Source: Rhodeus uyekii (Eukaryota; Chordata; Actinopteri; Cypriniformes; Acheilognathidae). From it: 64,000 bases of DNA. Numbering within the stretch: position 1 is the stretch's first letter; the number at the start of each line of letters is the position of its first letter. Below the pieces are notes generated by a model that was not told where the DNA came from, searched no databases, and worked only from the letters and a program-made list of their open reading frames with translations. The stretch spans positions 187,501 through 251,500 of the forward strand of contig JAWRVZ010000103.1 of NCBI GenBank assembly GCA_037043235.1, written 5' to 3'. The position numbers and the translations under genes are program-made. Shown here piece by piece: positions 32,386 through 42,540 of this stretch.

Positions 32386-33237
32386 ATGCAAGCGTTAACA
32401 GCGCAGGTGTCCGAGCTCACCACTCGACTCCAGCAACTGCCTGCTCTCACTGCGCCAGACCCACCGCCGGTTCCCCTCACCATCGACCGTCCCGCAGGGC
32501 AGCAAGAGCCGCATCTCCCGCCCCCGGAACGTTACGCTGGGGAACCTGAGGGATGTCGACCATTTTTAACTAAATGCTCTGTGTTTTTCTCCCTCCAACA
32601 GCGGACGTATGCCTCGGAGCAAGCCAAGGTGGCCCTGGTGTTAACGTTGCTCTCGGGACGGGCAGCCAAATGGGGAACGGCGGTATGGGAGAAGAACGAT
32701 CCGTGCTGCTCCTCGTTCCGGTCCTTCTCGGATGAGATGAAGAATGTGTTCGACAGATCGGCAGTTGGCCGCGAGGCAGCACGCCAGTTATCAGACCTTA
32801 GACAGGGTAACCGTTCGGTATCCGATTACTCCATCGAGTTCCGGACACTCGCGGCCGGCTGCGACTGGAACGAGGAGGCGCAGTGGGACAGGTTCCTGCA
32901 TGGGCTGGCTGACCGCGTCCAGCAGGAGATATACACTTTGGACCTTCCCACGAGCCTCAACGGGTTGATCGAGCTAGCACTCCGGGTGGACTCCCGGCTG
33001 GAGAGGGGCAAGTATCGGTCCCTCCAGTCGGCAGCCCCGGAGCCTCCCGTGATGCATCCCACCCACCACCCAGGGGCGGTCAGCCCAACCTGCGATCCCG
33101 AGCCCATGCAGGTTGGCCGAGCTCGGCTTTCCCGGGAGGAGAGGGAACGCCGCAGGGCACAAGGGCTCTGCATTTACTGTGCGGGAGAGGGCCACTTCAT
33201 CTCCCGATGCCCAGTAAAAGCCAGCGCCCGCCAGTAG
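32386..33237 (+). CDS. gag: Gypsy Gag polyprotein
   Basis: An open frame of 283 residues. The N-terminus has a short coiled-coil-like start ([19 protein letters not shown]), followed by a Pro-rich linker. A capsid-type domain covers about 45-190 ([79 protein letters not shown]). The C-terminus has one CCHC zinc knuckle ([14 protein letters not shown]), the RNA-binding motif of nucleocapsids. Its end overlaps the pol frame, which lies at -1 relative to it, so Pol would be made by -1 frameshifting. Length and order fit the Sushi-like Ty3/Gypsy group from which vertebrate RTL/PEG10 genes came. The frame appears intact. An upstream in-frame start is possible, because no untranslated gap is needed after the LTR. 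Confidence 0.9.
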   Translation: MQALTAQVSELTTRLQQLPALTAPDPPPVPLTIDRPAGQQEPHLPPPERYAGEPEGCRPFLTKCSVFFSLQQRTYASEQAKVALVLTLLSGRAAKWGTAVWEKNDPCCSSFRSFSDEMKNVFDRSAVGREAARQLSDLRQGNRSVSDYSIEFRTLAAGCDWNEEAQWDRFLHGLADRVQQEIYTLDLPTSLNGLIELALRVDSRLERGKYRSLQSAAPEPPVMHPTHHPGAVSPTCDPEPMQVGRARLSREERERRRAQGLCIYCAGEGHFISRCPVKASARQ

Positions 33238-35146
33238 GGAGAAGGTTACTGACGGGCGCCATCGCTATGAACACATCCTCCTCCGCAACGCTCCTCCCGG
33301 TAAGACTCCAATGGGTTCACTCATCTCATCACTGTCGAGCACTTTTGGACTCTGGAGCCGAGGGTAACCTGATGGATCACTCACTGGCCCTCCACCTCAA
33401 GATTCCCACGGAACGTCTTCCCCAACCCATCGCCGTCAACGCCCTCGGCGGCCAGAGACTACCAGACATTTCCCTCAGGACTATACCCCTCAAACTTACA
33501 TCGGCAGGTAACCACATCGAGACCATTGACTTTTTCATTACGGACTCCCCCTCGGCACCGGTCGTCCTCGGTCATCCCTGGCTATCAAAGCACAACCCCA
33601 GGGTTGACTGGGGACGCAACACCATCACGAGTTGGAGTGATCAGTGCCATGCCTCTTGTCTTGTGTCTGCCTGTTCGTTGGTGTCTAGTTCTGTGTTGCA
33701 GGAGGAGCCACCGAATTTGTCTAACGTGCCCTCGGAGTACCGGGACCTGAAAGAAGTGTTCAGTAAGTCGCGGGCTGCTTCTCTCCCTCCGCATCGTCCC
33801 TACGACTGTGCTATAGAGTTAGTGCCAGGTATGTCTCCGCCTAAGGGCAAATTATACTCACTTTCCACTCCTGAAAGGGAGGCCATGGAGAAATACATTT
33901 CTGATTCCTTAGCCACCGAGCTCATCCGCCCCTCTTCTTCTCCGGCGGGGGCGGGATTCTTTTTTGTGGGGAAGAAGGACGGGTCTCTGCGACCTTGCAT
34001 TGACTACCGAGGGCTGAACAACATCACGGTAAAGAATACTTATCCTTTGCCGTTGATGTCTTCAGCGTTCGAGAGGTTGCAGGGAGCATCTATCTTCACG
34101 AAATTGGATTTACGTAATGCTTATCATTTGGTCCGCATAAGAGAGGGGGATGAATGGAAGACTGCATTTAATACCCCTAGGGGCCATTTTGAATATTTGG
34201 TCATGCCGTTTGGACTGTCCAATTCCCCAGCAGTCTTTCAAGCACTCGTCAATGACGTGTTGAGAGACATGATAGATCAGTTCACGTATGTTTACCTGGA
34301 TGACATACTGATATTTTCTTCGTCTCTCCAGGAACATGTTCAACACGTCCGACGAGTGCTCCAATGGTTACTACTGAATGGGCTTTTTGTCAAGGCGGAG
34401 AAATGCGTTTTTCATGCACAGTCTGTTCCTTTCTTAGGGTACATCATCTCGTCGGAGGGAGTGTGCATGGATCCCGACAAGGTTAAGGCTGTGGTGGAAT
34501 GGCCAACCCCGGACTCTCGCAAGGCCCTGCTGAGGTTCCTGGGGTTTGCCAACTTCTACCGGCGATTCATTCGCAACTTCAGCCAACTAGCCGCGCCTCT
34601 GACAGCCTTGACCTCCCCCAGAACTCCGTTCAGGTGGCACGACGCCGCCGAAGCGGCGTTCGCCAAACTCAAGAGCCGCTTCGTTTCGGCTCCCATCCTT
34701 GTCGCCCCTGATCCCACACGGCAGTTCGTGGTGGAGGTCGACGCTTCAGAGGTGGGGGTAGGTGCGGTTCTATCCCAGCGCGCTTCCTCGGATGATAAGA
34801 TGCACCCGTGCGCGTTTTTTTTCTCATCGTTTGTCCCCTGCAGAACGAGATTATGACATTGGTAACCGAGAGTTGTTGGCGGTCAAACTGGCTTTGGAGG
34901 AGTGGCGCCATTGGTTAGAGGGGTCAGGGGTGCCTTTTCTAGTTTGGACCGACCACAAGAACCTAGAGTACATTAGAACAGCCAAAAGACTCAACTCCAG
35001 GCATCCAGCCGCTGTCAGTACCTTCGAGACCCTGGTCCCACATCGCCCTAGATTTCGTTACCGCCCTCCCACCCTCCCAAGGGAACACGGTCGTTTTGAC
35101 CGTTGTGGACCGATTCTCGAAGGCGGCTCACTTTATACCCTTGGAA
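33207..35146 (+). pseudogene. pol: Gypsy Pol: protease, RT, RNase H and start of integrase, broken
   Basis: The first frame (33,207-34,856) gives an aspartic protease ([13 protein letters not shown], residue about 46; VVLGHPWL), then RT ([48 protein letters not shown], and YLDDILIF at about 363) and the RNase H start ([18 protein letters not shown]). An eight-T run at 34,818-34,825 has one base too many and shifts the frame. RNase H continues in the next frame ([39 protein letters not shown]). Near 35,000 the sequence jumps to the integrase core ([34 protein letters not shown]), so the RNase H end and the integrase zinc-binding domain are deleted. L2 begins right after FIPL. Catalytic residues up to that point are kept. 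Confidence 0.93.
34818..34825 (+). other. Homopolymer frameshift in Gypsy pol
   Basis: Eight T's in GCGCGTTTTTTTTCTCATCG. Seven would keep ...[15 protein letters not shown] in frame with the upstream RNase H. One extra T ends the first frame 10 codons later. Confidence 0.85.
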
Positions 35147-35475
35147 CCTTCTGTGCGGCTGATTGTTTCAGACGGACCGTTTTGACTGCTGCACTGCTGC
35201 TGTTTCCTGTTTCCTGTTTGCAGTGGATTGCGTTTGTACTGACATATAAACTTGATTTTTGTTTTAGATCTTAAACTCGACGTTCGTTTGTATTGCTAAA
35301 TACAATATTAGATTATTTAATATATTGTAATCGTTAGCTTTAATCTAAGTCGCTAAACGCGTTAGCATTGTGCTATCTTACTGTCCGTGCACACAGCGTT
35401 TTTCTCGCTCGCGCCTTTTTTCCCGACTTCATCAAACAACTGGTCAACAAGTTGGATCAACACACGGGGTGAGTC

Positions 35476-36345
35476 ATGTCATCTTCTCTCAAAATTGTCA
35501 CTTGCACTGCCTGCTTCATGCATAGTCTTTCTGTCTCTGTCAGCTGTGAAGGCTTCACATGTCATAAATGTAGGGACATGATTAGGCTGACAGAGAAGGT
35601 TTCAGAATTAGAGACACGCATCCAAACTTTAATCGAGGATAGTAAGAATGTAAGGGCTTTAGATACTACTTTGGATGCGACTAGCTTAGCAAACCCTGTA
35701 CATTGTTCGGTTCCGGCTGTAGAGCCCGTGCAGCAGGGCAACTGGGTGACTGTGAGACGGCATAATCGCGGGTCAAAAAACCACTGTTCCATTCCGATCA
35801 GAACATCAAACAGGTTCTCCCCACTCAGTGACGCACCCACTGAGAAACCTGTTGAAAGTGCCCTAGTGATTGGCGATTCTATTACTCGGAATGTGAAAAT
35901 AGAGACTCCAGCCACCATAGTCACATGTTTGCCGGGAGCCAGAGCGCCTGACGTCAAAGCAAATTTAAAAGTGCTGGCTAAGGCTAATCGTAAATATTCT
36001 AAGATTGTTATTCACGTCAGCGCTAATGATGTCCGACTTCGTCAGTCGGAGATCACTAAAAGTAATATTAAAGAGGTGTGTGAACTCGCAAGTACGATGT
36101 CAGGCACCGTAATTTGCTCTGGCCCTCTTCCTATGCGCAGGAGTGATGAGATGCTTAGCAGATTATCCTCACTCAATGGCTGGATGTCTAAGTGGTGCCC
36201 GCGGAATAACATAGGGTTTATAGACAATTGGAAAAGTTTTTGGGGCAGACCTGACCTGTTGAAAAGAGATGGTATTCATCCCACCTGGGATGGTGCCGCT
36301 CTTCTCTCTAATAATTTGGCATATAGTCTTAGAGCTAAACCTTGA
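35476..36345 (+). CDS. L2 ORF1 protein with zinc-binding N-terminus and SGNH-esterase-like domain
   Basis: 289 residues, open throughout. The N-terminus has a Cys/His pattern that could bind zinc (TCTACFMHSLS...CEGFTCHKC), followed by a coiled-coil segment (LTEKVSELETRIQTLIEDSK). From about 135 comes a domain with the blocks of an SGNH/GDSL hydrolase: ALVIGDSITRNV (nucleophile Ser), KIVIHVSANDVRLRQSEI (block III, normally GxND, here SAND), and LLKRDGIHPTWDGAALLSNN (Asp/His). PHD-like and esterase domains are known in ORF1 of CR1/L2-clade LINEs; their role in retrotransposition is not settled. The Gly-to-Ser change in block III may affect the oxyanion hole. The start was chosen as the first ATG of this frame after the 5' UTR. 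Confidence 0.85.
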   Translation: MSSSLKIVTCTACFMHSLSVSVSCEGFTCHKCRDMIRLTEKVSELETRIQTLIEDSKNVRALDTTLDATSLANPVHCSVPAVEPVQQGNWVTVRRHNRGSKNHCSIPIRTSNRFSPLSDAPTEKPVESALVIGDSITRNVKIETPATIVTCLPGARAPDVKANLKVLAKANRKYSKIVIHVSANDVRLRQSEITKSNIKEVCELASTMSGTVICSGPLPMRRSDEMLSRLSSLNGWMSKWCPRNNIGFIDNWKSFWGRPDLLKRDGIHPTWDGAALLSNNLAYSLRAKP

Positions 36346-36477
36346 CTAACTGGGGTCCAGGTCAGGAAGCAGACAAACTGGCTAAACCGACCGTCTGCTA
36401 GCTGTCTCACGTCACAGAGGTCAGATAAATTCCAACACATAGAGACTCTTTCACCTAGATATCATCCTATAGAGATT

Positions 36478-37251
36478 GTGTCTGTTCCCCGAATTAGCAA
36501 ATACAAAAATCTCTCAAAATCGTTTAAGAGTAAAAATGTAATTGATTTACAAACAGCTAAGAACGGATATAACACAAATGAACAAATGATAAAGCTTGGG
36601 TTACTGAATATACGATCCCTTTCCTCAAAAGCACTTATTGTAAATGATATGATTACAGATCATAAACTAGATGTGCTGCGTTTGACAGAAACTTGGCTAA
36701 AACCAGACGATTATATTACTTTAAATGAGTCCACCCCTCAAAATTACTGTTATAAACATGAGCCTCGTCTGAAAGGTAAAGGAGGAGGTGTTGCTGTAAT
36801 TTATAGTAACACGATCAGTACTGCTCAAAGGTCTAATTTGAAATATAATTCTTTTGAAGTGATGGTCCTCAATGTAAAATTATCTAGTGCAAGTAATAAT
36901 TCCTGTTTAACTTTTGTGCTGGCTATTCTATACAGGCCACCAGGGCACCATACAGACTTTATCAAAGAATTTGCTGATTTTCTCTCAGGATTAGTAATGT
37001 CTGCAGATAAAGTCATAATCGTCGGTGATTTTAACATCCATGTAGATAATGAAAAAGACGCATTGGGATTGGCATTTAGAGACATTTTAAACTCTATTGG
37101 AGTTACACAACATGTATCAGAACCCACTCATTCTCGTAATCATACTTTAGATCTAATATTGTCATATGGGATCAATGTTGATACTGTTCAAATTCTGCAG
37201 CAGAGCGATGACATCTCAGATCATTACTTAGTTGCGTGTAGATTACTGTGA
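36478..37251 (+). pseudogene. L2 ORF2, endonuclease domain, cut by an insertion
   Basis: Frame with an apurinic-type endonuclease: LGLLNIRSLSSKALIVNDMI at the start (N catalytic), LTETWL (E), GGGVAVIYSNTISTAQRSNL, LAILYRPPGHH, VIIVGDFNIHVDN (D and N), LDLILSYG, and SDDISDHYLVACRLL at the end (the conserved SDH). The domain nicks target DNA to prime reverse transcription. All signature residues are present. The frame ends right at the 8-bp duplication TTACTGTG that marks the 37,251-37,847 insertion. Removing the insert and one duplication copy does not restore the downstream frame, so an independent frameshift exists nearby. Confidence 0.9.
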
Positions 37252-37847
37252 GGGACCAAGCAATCCAAGGCGAGGAACACAGGATTTCCAAACAACCAAA
37301 TCATATTTATTTGATACAAAATAACCAATCAAAATTACAAAGAAAATAACTTCATAACTAAATGAAAATAAAGAGACAAATAACCAAAAAAACCAAATTT
37401 AAATCAAAAAATAAAACATGACCTGACCTCCTAATTGTTACACCTGGGCATCTTATATACTCAAAGGACAAGACCATTTCTCACACACACACCCCTGGCT
37501 TATTTCCTGAATGGATTAGCCCAGTGGAACAAAGTCACGGCAAAAGTCGCCAGCCGGTCCTTTATTGGGATGGATCTCCCAACAGCAACAGCAAGTCCCG
37601 GTAGCAGCAGACCTCCACTCTCGTCACAGGTAACTTAAACTCAAAGAAATAAGTCTTAAACATACTACAAAATAAAGAGTAAACATGCTTTTCAAACTAA
37701 TTAAATATGCTTTCAAACTAATCACTTGTATGCAATAAATGAAAACAAACCAAATCTGTGTCTGTTGTTATTATAAAACATAATATAGTCTGTAACAAAC
37801 CAACTAAACAAAAGCGATGTATGCATGCATGTAGGATTGAAATACCC
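37251..37847. mobile_element. 597-bp non-autonomous element with 8-bp target duplication
   Basis: Bounded by identical TTACTGTG (37,243-37,250 and 37,848-37,855) inside L2 ORF2. The insert starts AGGGACCAAGCAATCC and ends TTGAAATACCCT, so the terminal inverted match is only about AGGG/CCCT. The 8-bp duplication points to the hAT or P superfamilies. The interior is A-rich, with a GC-rich block at 37,540-37,625, and has no transposase. Class is uncertain. Confidence 0.75.
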
Positions 37848-37852
37848 TTACT

Positions 37853-38643
37853 GTGTGGTCCCGTCAGCGGCCATCACAATTACCTTTAGCCAAAGTCGAA
37901 AAACTAACTCCCTGTTATAAATATAGTAGAACTATCACTCCTAACACAAAAGATAGCTTTATAAATAATCTTCCCGATCAGTTTCATCTACTTAACATCC
38001 CAGATAGCCTAGAAGAACTTGATGTTGCAACAGAAACTATAAACTCTCTCTTTTCCAGCACTTTAGACACTGTTGCTCCGTTACGCTTAAAGAAGATTAA
38101 AGAAAATAGTCCAACACCGTGGTACAACGAGCACACCCGGGCCCTCAAGAGAGCAGCCAGAAAAATGGAGCGGAGCTGGAAAAAAACTAAGCTAGAGGTT
38201 TTTCGCCTTTCATGGAAAGACAGCTCTATTGCATTCAGAAAGGCCTTAAGATCAGCTAGATCTACTTACTTTTCTACCCTCTTAGAAGAAAACAAATACA
38301 ACCCTAGGTATTTATTTGATACAGTGACTAAATTAACAAGAAATACAGCCTCAACCCCAGATGCTTTAAATCAGCACAGCACTAATGACTTCATGGACTT
38401 CTTTACTTGCAAAATTAATAATATTAGAGAGAAAATAATAAACATGCAACAATCTACTACAATATTCCAAAATACAGTACATTTTAGTGTCCCTGAAGAA
38501 AAATTCCAATCCTTCATTGCTATTGGGGAGGAAGAAACTCGTTAAATCATCAAAATCAACAACATGTATGCTAGACCCAATACCGACTAAGCTACTGAAA
38601 GAGATGCTTCCAGAAATCATAGATCCTATTCTTAATATTATTA
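37853..38643 (+). pseudogene. L2 ORF2, linker between endonuclease and RT, frame-shifted
   Basis: 37,853-38,545 is open and reads the spacer region of L2 ORF2 (FINNLPDQFHLLNIPDSLEE, TPWYNEHTRALKRAARKMER, ALRSARSTYFSTLLEENKYN, RYLFDTVTKLTRN, DFFTCKINNIREKI). It stops at EEETR, while the continuation (SSKSTTCMLDPIPTKLLKEM, EIIDPILNII) is in another frame, so a small indel lies near 38,530. The segment ends at the solo LTR. This is the part between the nuclease and the RT fingers in the L2/CR1 clade. Confidence 0.88.
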
Positions 38644-39028
38644 TGTGGCGAGGGGGGCGTGGTTCAGCGGGGTTTGCAGCGGGAGAGGGAGTGGAGAAGC
38701 GAGCGCGGCGTAAGTGGGTCAAGTGCAAATAACAAACACCTGTGTCTTGTTACAGTAATTGGCGGGAAGAGACAGGATATAAGCGGCCAGGAACTGGAGG
38801 TCGAGAGAGAAAACGATTGAGACTCGAGCGCACGGCACATTCCCAAAGCACGGGAGAACCTGCAGAAAGACTGAGAGAGACTGAGCGATATTGAGCGCCG
38901 AGTGCAGAGCGCGGAACGAGCGCGCCGCCTGTTTTGTTTTGGTTTCACTTTCATTTGAATAAAAGTTTAACGAGTCTCAGCTAAGCCGACCCTGCCTCTT
39001 CCTTCCTGCATGAACCAACCACACTACA
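38644..39028 (+). repeat. Solo LTR inserted in L2 ORF2
   Basis: 385 bp, TGTGGCGAGG...CACACTACA, flanked by TATTA on both sides (38,639-38,643 and 39,029-39,033). It has a TATA-like GATATAAG (38,775-38,782) and AATAAA (38,959-38,964), so it is a typical LTR in plus orientation. No internal Gypsy region is present; it is the product of LTR-LTR recombination. It is unrelated by eye to the 414-bp LTRs of the host Gypsy element. Confidence 0.93.
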
Positions 39029-39033
39029 TATTA

Positions 39034-40460
39034 ATTCTTCTTTGTCATTAGGATACGTACCAAAAACCTTTAAGCTGGCTGTAATTAAACCGCTTATTAA
39101 AAAACCACAACTTGATCCTACAGAATTAGTTAATTACAGGCCGATATCGAATCTACCTTTCTTGTCAAAGATTCTAGAAAAGGCAATATCTTTACAACTA
39201 TGTTCCTTTCTAGAAAGAAACAGCATCTACGAGGATTTCCAGTCAGGATTTAGACCATATCATAGTACTGACACTGCTCTAATTAGAGTTACAAATGATT
39301 TGCTATTATCATCCGATCGTGGTTGTATCTCTCTGTTAGTGTTACTGGACCTTAGTGCTGCATTTGATACTATTGACCACAAAATCCTTCTGAATAGACT
39401 TGAAAATTATGTTGGCATTAGTGGAGTTGCATTAGCCTGGTTCAAGTCATACTTATCTGAGCGTTATCAGTTTGTAGCATTAAATGAGGAGATGTCATAT
39501 CGGTCACGGGTTCAATATGGAGTTCCTCAAGGTTCAGTACTAGGACCATTGCTTTTCACCCTGTACATGCTTCCTTTGGGTGCAGTTATTAGGAAGCATG
39601 GCATTAGCTTTCATTGTTGCGCTGATGATACTCAGCTCTATATTTCTTCTCATCCTGATGAAACGAACAAATTCACTGAATTAACAGAATGCATAACCGA
39701 TATAAAAAATTGGATGACTAATAACTTTCTACTGCTAAATTCTGAAAAAACAGAGATTCTAATTATCAGACCAAAAAGTTCGGCACATAATAATCTAGAC
39801 TACTGCCTAACACTCGATGGCTGCTCTGTCAAGTCTTCGTCGTCAGTTAGAAACCTGGGTGTGCTCTTTGATACCAATCTTTCATTTGAAAGCCATGTTT
39901 CTAGCATCTGTAAAACGGCGTTCTTCCATCTTAAAAATATATCTAAATTGCGACATATGCTATCTAAGACAAATGCGGAAAAGTTAGTTCATGCGTTCAT
40001 GAGTTCAAGGCTAGATTATTGTAATGCTTTACTAGGTGGTTGCTCTGCACGCTTAATAAACAAATTCCAGCTGGTCCAAAATGCAGCAGCTCGAGTTCTT
40101 ACTAGAACCAGGAAGTATGAGCATATTAGCCCAGTTCTGTCAAACCTGCACTGGCTTCCTATTAAACACCGAATACATTTTAAAATCTTGCTAATTACTT
40201 ACAAAGCATTAAATGGTTTAGCTCCACAGTACTTGAGAGATCTCTTAACACATTATAGTCCTTCACCTCTATTGCGATCCCAAAATACTGACCAGCTTAT
40301 AATACCTAGAATATCAAAGTCAACTGCTGGCGGGCGATCCTTTTCCTATTTAGCTCCTAAACTCTGGAACAGTCTTCCTATTACAGTTCGGGAAGCAGAC
40401 ACACTCTGTCAGTTTAAATGTAGACTAAAAACACATCTTTTCAACCTGGCATACACATAA
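39034..40460 (+). pseudogene. L2 ORF2, reverse transcriptase and C-terminus
   Basis: The open frame 39,042-40,460 covers the RT: FKLAVIKPLIKKPQLDPTEL, NYRPISNLPFLSKILEKAIS, FQSGFRPYHSTDTALIRVTN, LLDLSAAFDTIDHKILLNRL (first catalytic Asp), QYGVPQGSVLGPLLFTLYML, and the active-site box as CCADDTQLYISS. In the family this box is YADDTQLY; here Tyr is Cys, while both Asp are kept. The C-terminal region (LDYCNALLGGCSARLINKFQ, HWLPIKHRIHFKILLITYKA, GGRSFSYLAPKLWNSLP) matches the usual L2 end. It would synthesise cDNA at the nick. It has no start of its own because upstream parts are interrupted. Confidence 0.92.
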
Positions 40461-41130
40461 CACATTATACATACATTTTTAATCCAAATCATGTAAAATG
40501 ATTGTTAGGCTGCATAATTTAGATAAGCCGGAACCGGGAACATTCCCATAACACCTGATGTACTCGATACATCAGAAGAAGAATGGCATCTACGCTGATA
40601 TTGGTCTCTGTTTATTCCGAGGTTACCGTGGTCAGCTGGATCCGGGCCGTATCCAGATCAGATGAAGGACCTGGACACGAGCACAGCACTGCCCTGGGGT
40701 GTCTGCGGAGACCGTGACTCTACTGGACCCTCCCCTGTGACGATCATGAACCCATCTCTAACCGGACCAAATTGGACTTCATATTGGACTTGAATTGTTG
40801 TATAATAATCATGCACGGTTTGGCTGTTGGCCAGAGGAGAACTGGTCCCCCAACTGAGCCTGGTTTCTCCCAAGGTTTTTTCTCCATTCTATTCTTCATT
40901 CGTTACGTCACCTGCCGGAGTTTTGGTTCCTTGCCGCTGTCGCCTATGGCTTGCTCAGTTGGGGAAACTTAACACTTAAAATTCATCAATTTTATTGATT
41001 CGCCTGCTCTTTTGGGGCTTCTGTTCAGCCAAACAAACTTTGTTTATATTGTTTTTCCTGTAAAGCTGCTTTGAAACAATCTACATTGTAAAAAGCGCTA
41101 TATAAATAAAGGTGACTTGACTTGACTTGA
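40461..41130 (+). other. L2 3' UTR and tail
   Basis: Follows the ORF2 stop. It contains blocks shared with 660-1,075 and the antisense pieces (GACCGTGACTCTACTGGACC, GGCCAGAGGAGAACTGGTCC, CGCTATATAAATAAAGG) and ends in TGACT repeats that act as the LINE tail. Confidence 0.9.
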
Positions 41131-42100
41131 CTTACCCAAGTTGCCCTCGGCTAAGGAGACAGCGGCTTCTGTCATAGAACACGTCTTTCGCATTCATGGC
41201 CTCCCGACAGACGTGGTCTCTGACAGAGGGCCCCAATTCATTTCCAAGTTCTGGAAGGAATTTTGTAGGTTACTGGGCGCGAGCGTTAGTCTGTCTTCGG
41301 GTTTCCATCCCCAGAGCAATGGCCAAACCGAGCGGGCCAACCAAGATCTCGAGAGGTCCCTACGGTGTACCGCGGCCCAGAATCCTGCTTCCTGGAGTCA
41401 ACAACTCCCGTGGGTTGAGTACGCACATAACTCGTTACCAGTATCATCCACGGGCCTATCACCGTTTGAATGTAGTATAGGTTACCAGCCACCTATCTTT
41501 CCCAGTACGGAATCCGAAGTCGCGGTCCCCTCCGCCCACGCATTCGTCCAGAGGTGCCGCCACACCTGGAGTAGAGCCCGAGAGACTCTCCTGCAGGCGG
41601 GGGCGCGCACCAAGGCCCAGGCTGATCGCCACCGGTCGAAGCCTCCCATATACGTCGTGGGTCAAAAAGTGTGGCTTTCTACTAAAGATATTCCCCTCCG
41701 CTCCGTATGTAATAAACTGGCTCCTAAATTCATCGGCCCGTTCCCTGTCACCAAGATCATTAGTCCGGTGACAGTCCGCCTCAAACTACCTCCCGCGTAC
41801 GGGAGAATCCATGCCGCCTTCCATGTGTCCAAAATCAAGCCCGTTATTCGTTCTCCCATTAATCCGCCCGTTCCGGTTCCCCCACCGCCGCGTCTCGTAG
41901 ATGGGGAACCAACCTATTCGGTAAATCGTATTCTGGACTCTCGGAGGAGGGGACGCGGATTCCAGTACTTGGTGGACTGGGAGGGGTACGGTCCAGAGGA
42001 GAGAAGTTGGGTACCTGCCCGGGACATTCTGGATCACTCTCTCATCGATGATTACAATCGACAGGTAAGACCCCCTGGGAGCGTCGAGAGACGCTCCTAA
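41131..42100 (+). pseudogene. pol: Gypsy integrase C-terminal part with chromodomain, cut from its N-terminus by L2
   Basis: The open frame resumes at [19 protein letters not shown], exactly where integrase was interrupted at 35,146. It holds the second catalytic Asp ([20 protein letters not shown]), then the catalytic Glu ([15 protein letters not shown]), a GPF-type module ([13 protein letters not shown]), and a chromodomain at the end ([37 protein letters not shown]). With the fragment before the L2, all three DDE residues are still encoded. The chromodomain identifies the chromovirus lineage and would direct insertion to particular chromatin. It cannot be expressed as one protein because L2 lies in between. 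Confidence 0.93.
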
Positions 42101-42118
42101 GGGGGGGGGGGGGGGGGG
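42101..42118 (+). other. Polypurine tract of the Gypsy element
   Basis: A run of 18 G's after CTCCTAA, four bases before the 3' LTR. It is in the right place to prime plus-strand DNA; the pure G run is longer than usual. Confidence 0.8.
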
Positions 42119-42121
42119 TAC

Positions 42122-42535
42122 TGTCACGATTCATGAATTCGTTGTCTCCTAATTACTGCCTGTGTGTGTATGTGAGTGTGTGGGAGGCGTGGTCGCTGAT
42201 CACCCACTCAGCTCATCAACCATCTCACCTGTTTCTCATCTGCTTGCCTATTTAGTTCCCCTCCACCATCACCACGTTGCAGTGTTCTTGTTCCCCATGT
42301 GTGCCCGTGCAGTCCTCCAGTGGTTTTGTGTCTCCGTGTTCCTCGTGTCTGTGATCCTGTGTTCCCGCTTTCCGTCGTCACGTTCACCACCACTCGTCTG
42401 GACTTCACACATCACTTCTCTCCGGAACCCATTGAGTCCCTGCGCTGTTGCCAGCCGGTCCCGGACTTCCTTCATCTTTTCTCACAAATAAATGTTACAC
42501 TCGCAATTGAATCTGCCTCAGTCTCGTGCCTGACA
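42122..42535 (+). repeat. 3' LTR of the Gypsy element
   Basis: 414 bp, same length as the 5' LTR, about five substitutions by eye and no indels. AATAAA at 42,487-42,492. Followed by the target duplication TCAGG. Confidence 0.94.
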
Positions 42536-42540
42536 TCAGG

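Larger units (their letters stand above)
35147..41130 (+). mobile_element. L2-type LINE inserted into Gypsy integrase
   Basis: A near full-length non-LTR element: 5' UTR, ORF1 with esterase domain, ORF2 with endonuclease and RT, 3' UTR, and a (TGACT)n tail at 41,112-41,130. It splits the integrase between FIPL and PKLPSAKE. Two later insertions (37,251-37,847 and 38,644-39,028) sit inside ORF2. Without them the element is about 5.0 kb, the expected length. No clear target duplication is visible. The same family supplied fragments at 660-1,075 and 16,965-22,385. Confidence 0.93.
31896..42535 (+). mobile_element. Ty3/Gypsy (chromodomain-type) retrotransposon carrying a nested L2
   Basis: Paired 414-bp LTRs (31,896-32,309 and 42,122-42,535) with TG...CA ends are flanked by the identical pentamer TCAGG (31,891-31,895 and 42,536-42,540). 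Order inside is gag, protease, RT, RNase H, part of integrase, then an L2 insertion (35,147-41,130), then the rest of integrase with a chromodomain. A G-rich polypurine tract precedes the 3' LTR. By eye the two LTRs differ at about five positions, so the insertion looks fairly recent. A one-base frameshift and a deletion between RNase H and integrase would prevent autonomous movement even without the L2. Confidence 0.95.

Noticed and set aside
32073..32549. 158-codon frame spanning the 5' LTR of Gypsy
   Set aside because: It crosses the LTR border and reads through non-coding LTR; the same frame recurs in the 3' LTR.
37435..37638. 67-residue frame in the 597-bp insert
   Set aside because: No transposase motif and too short; likely chance.
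31896..42535. Endogenous retrovirus
   Set aside because: No envelope gene; the chromodomain integrase and gene order are those of a Ty3/Gypsy retrotransposon.
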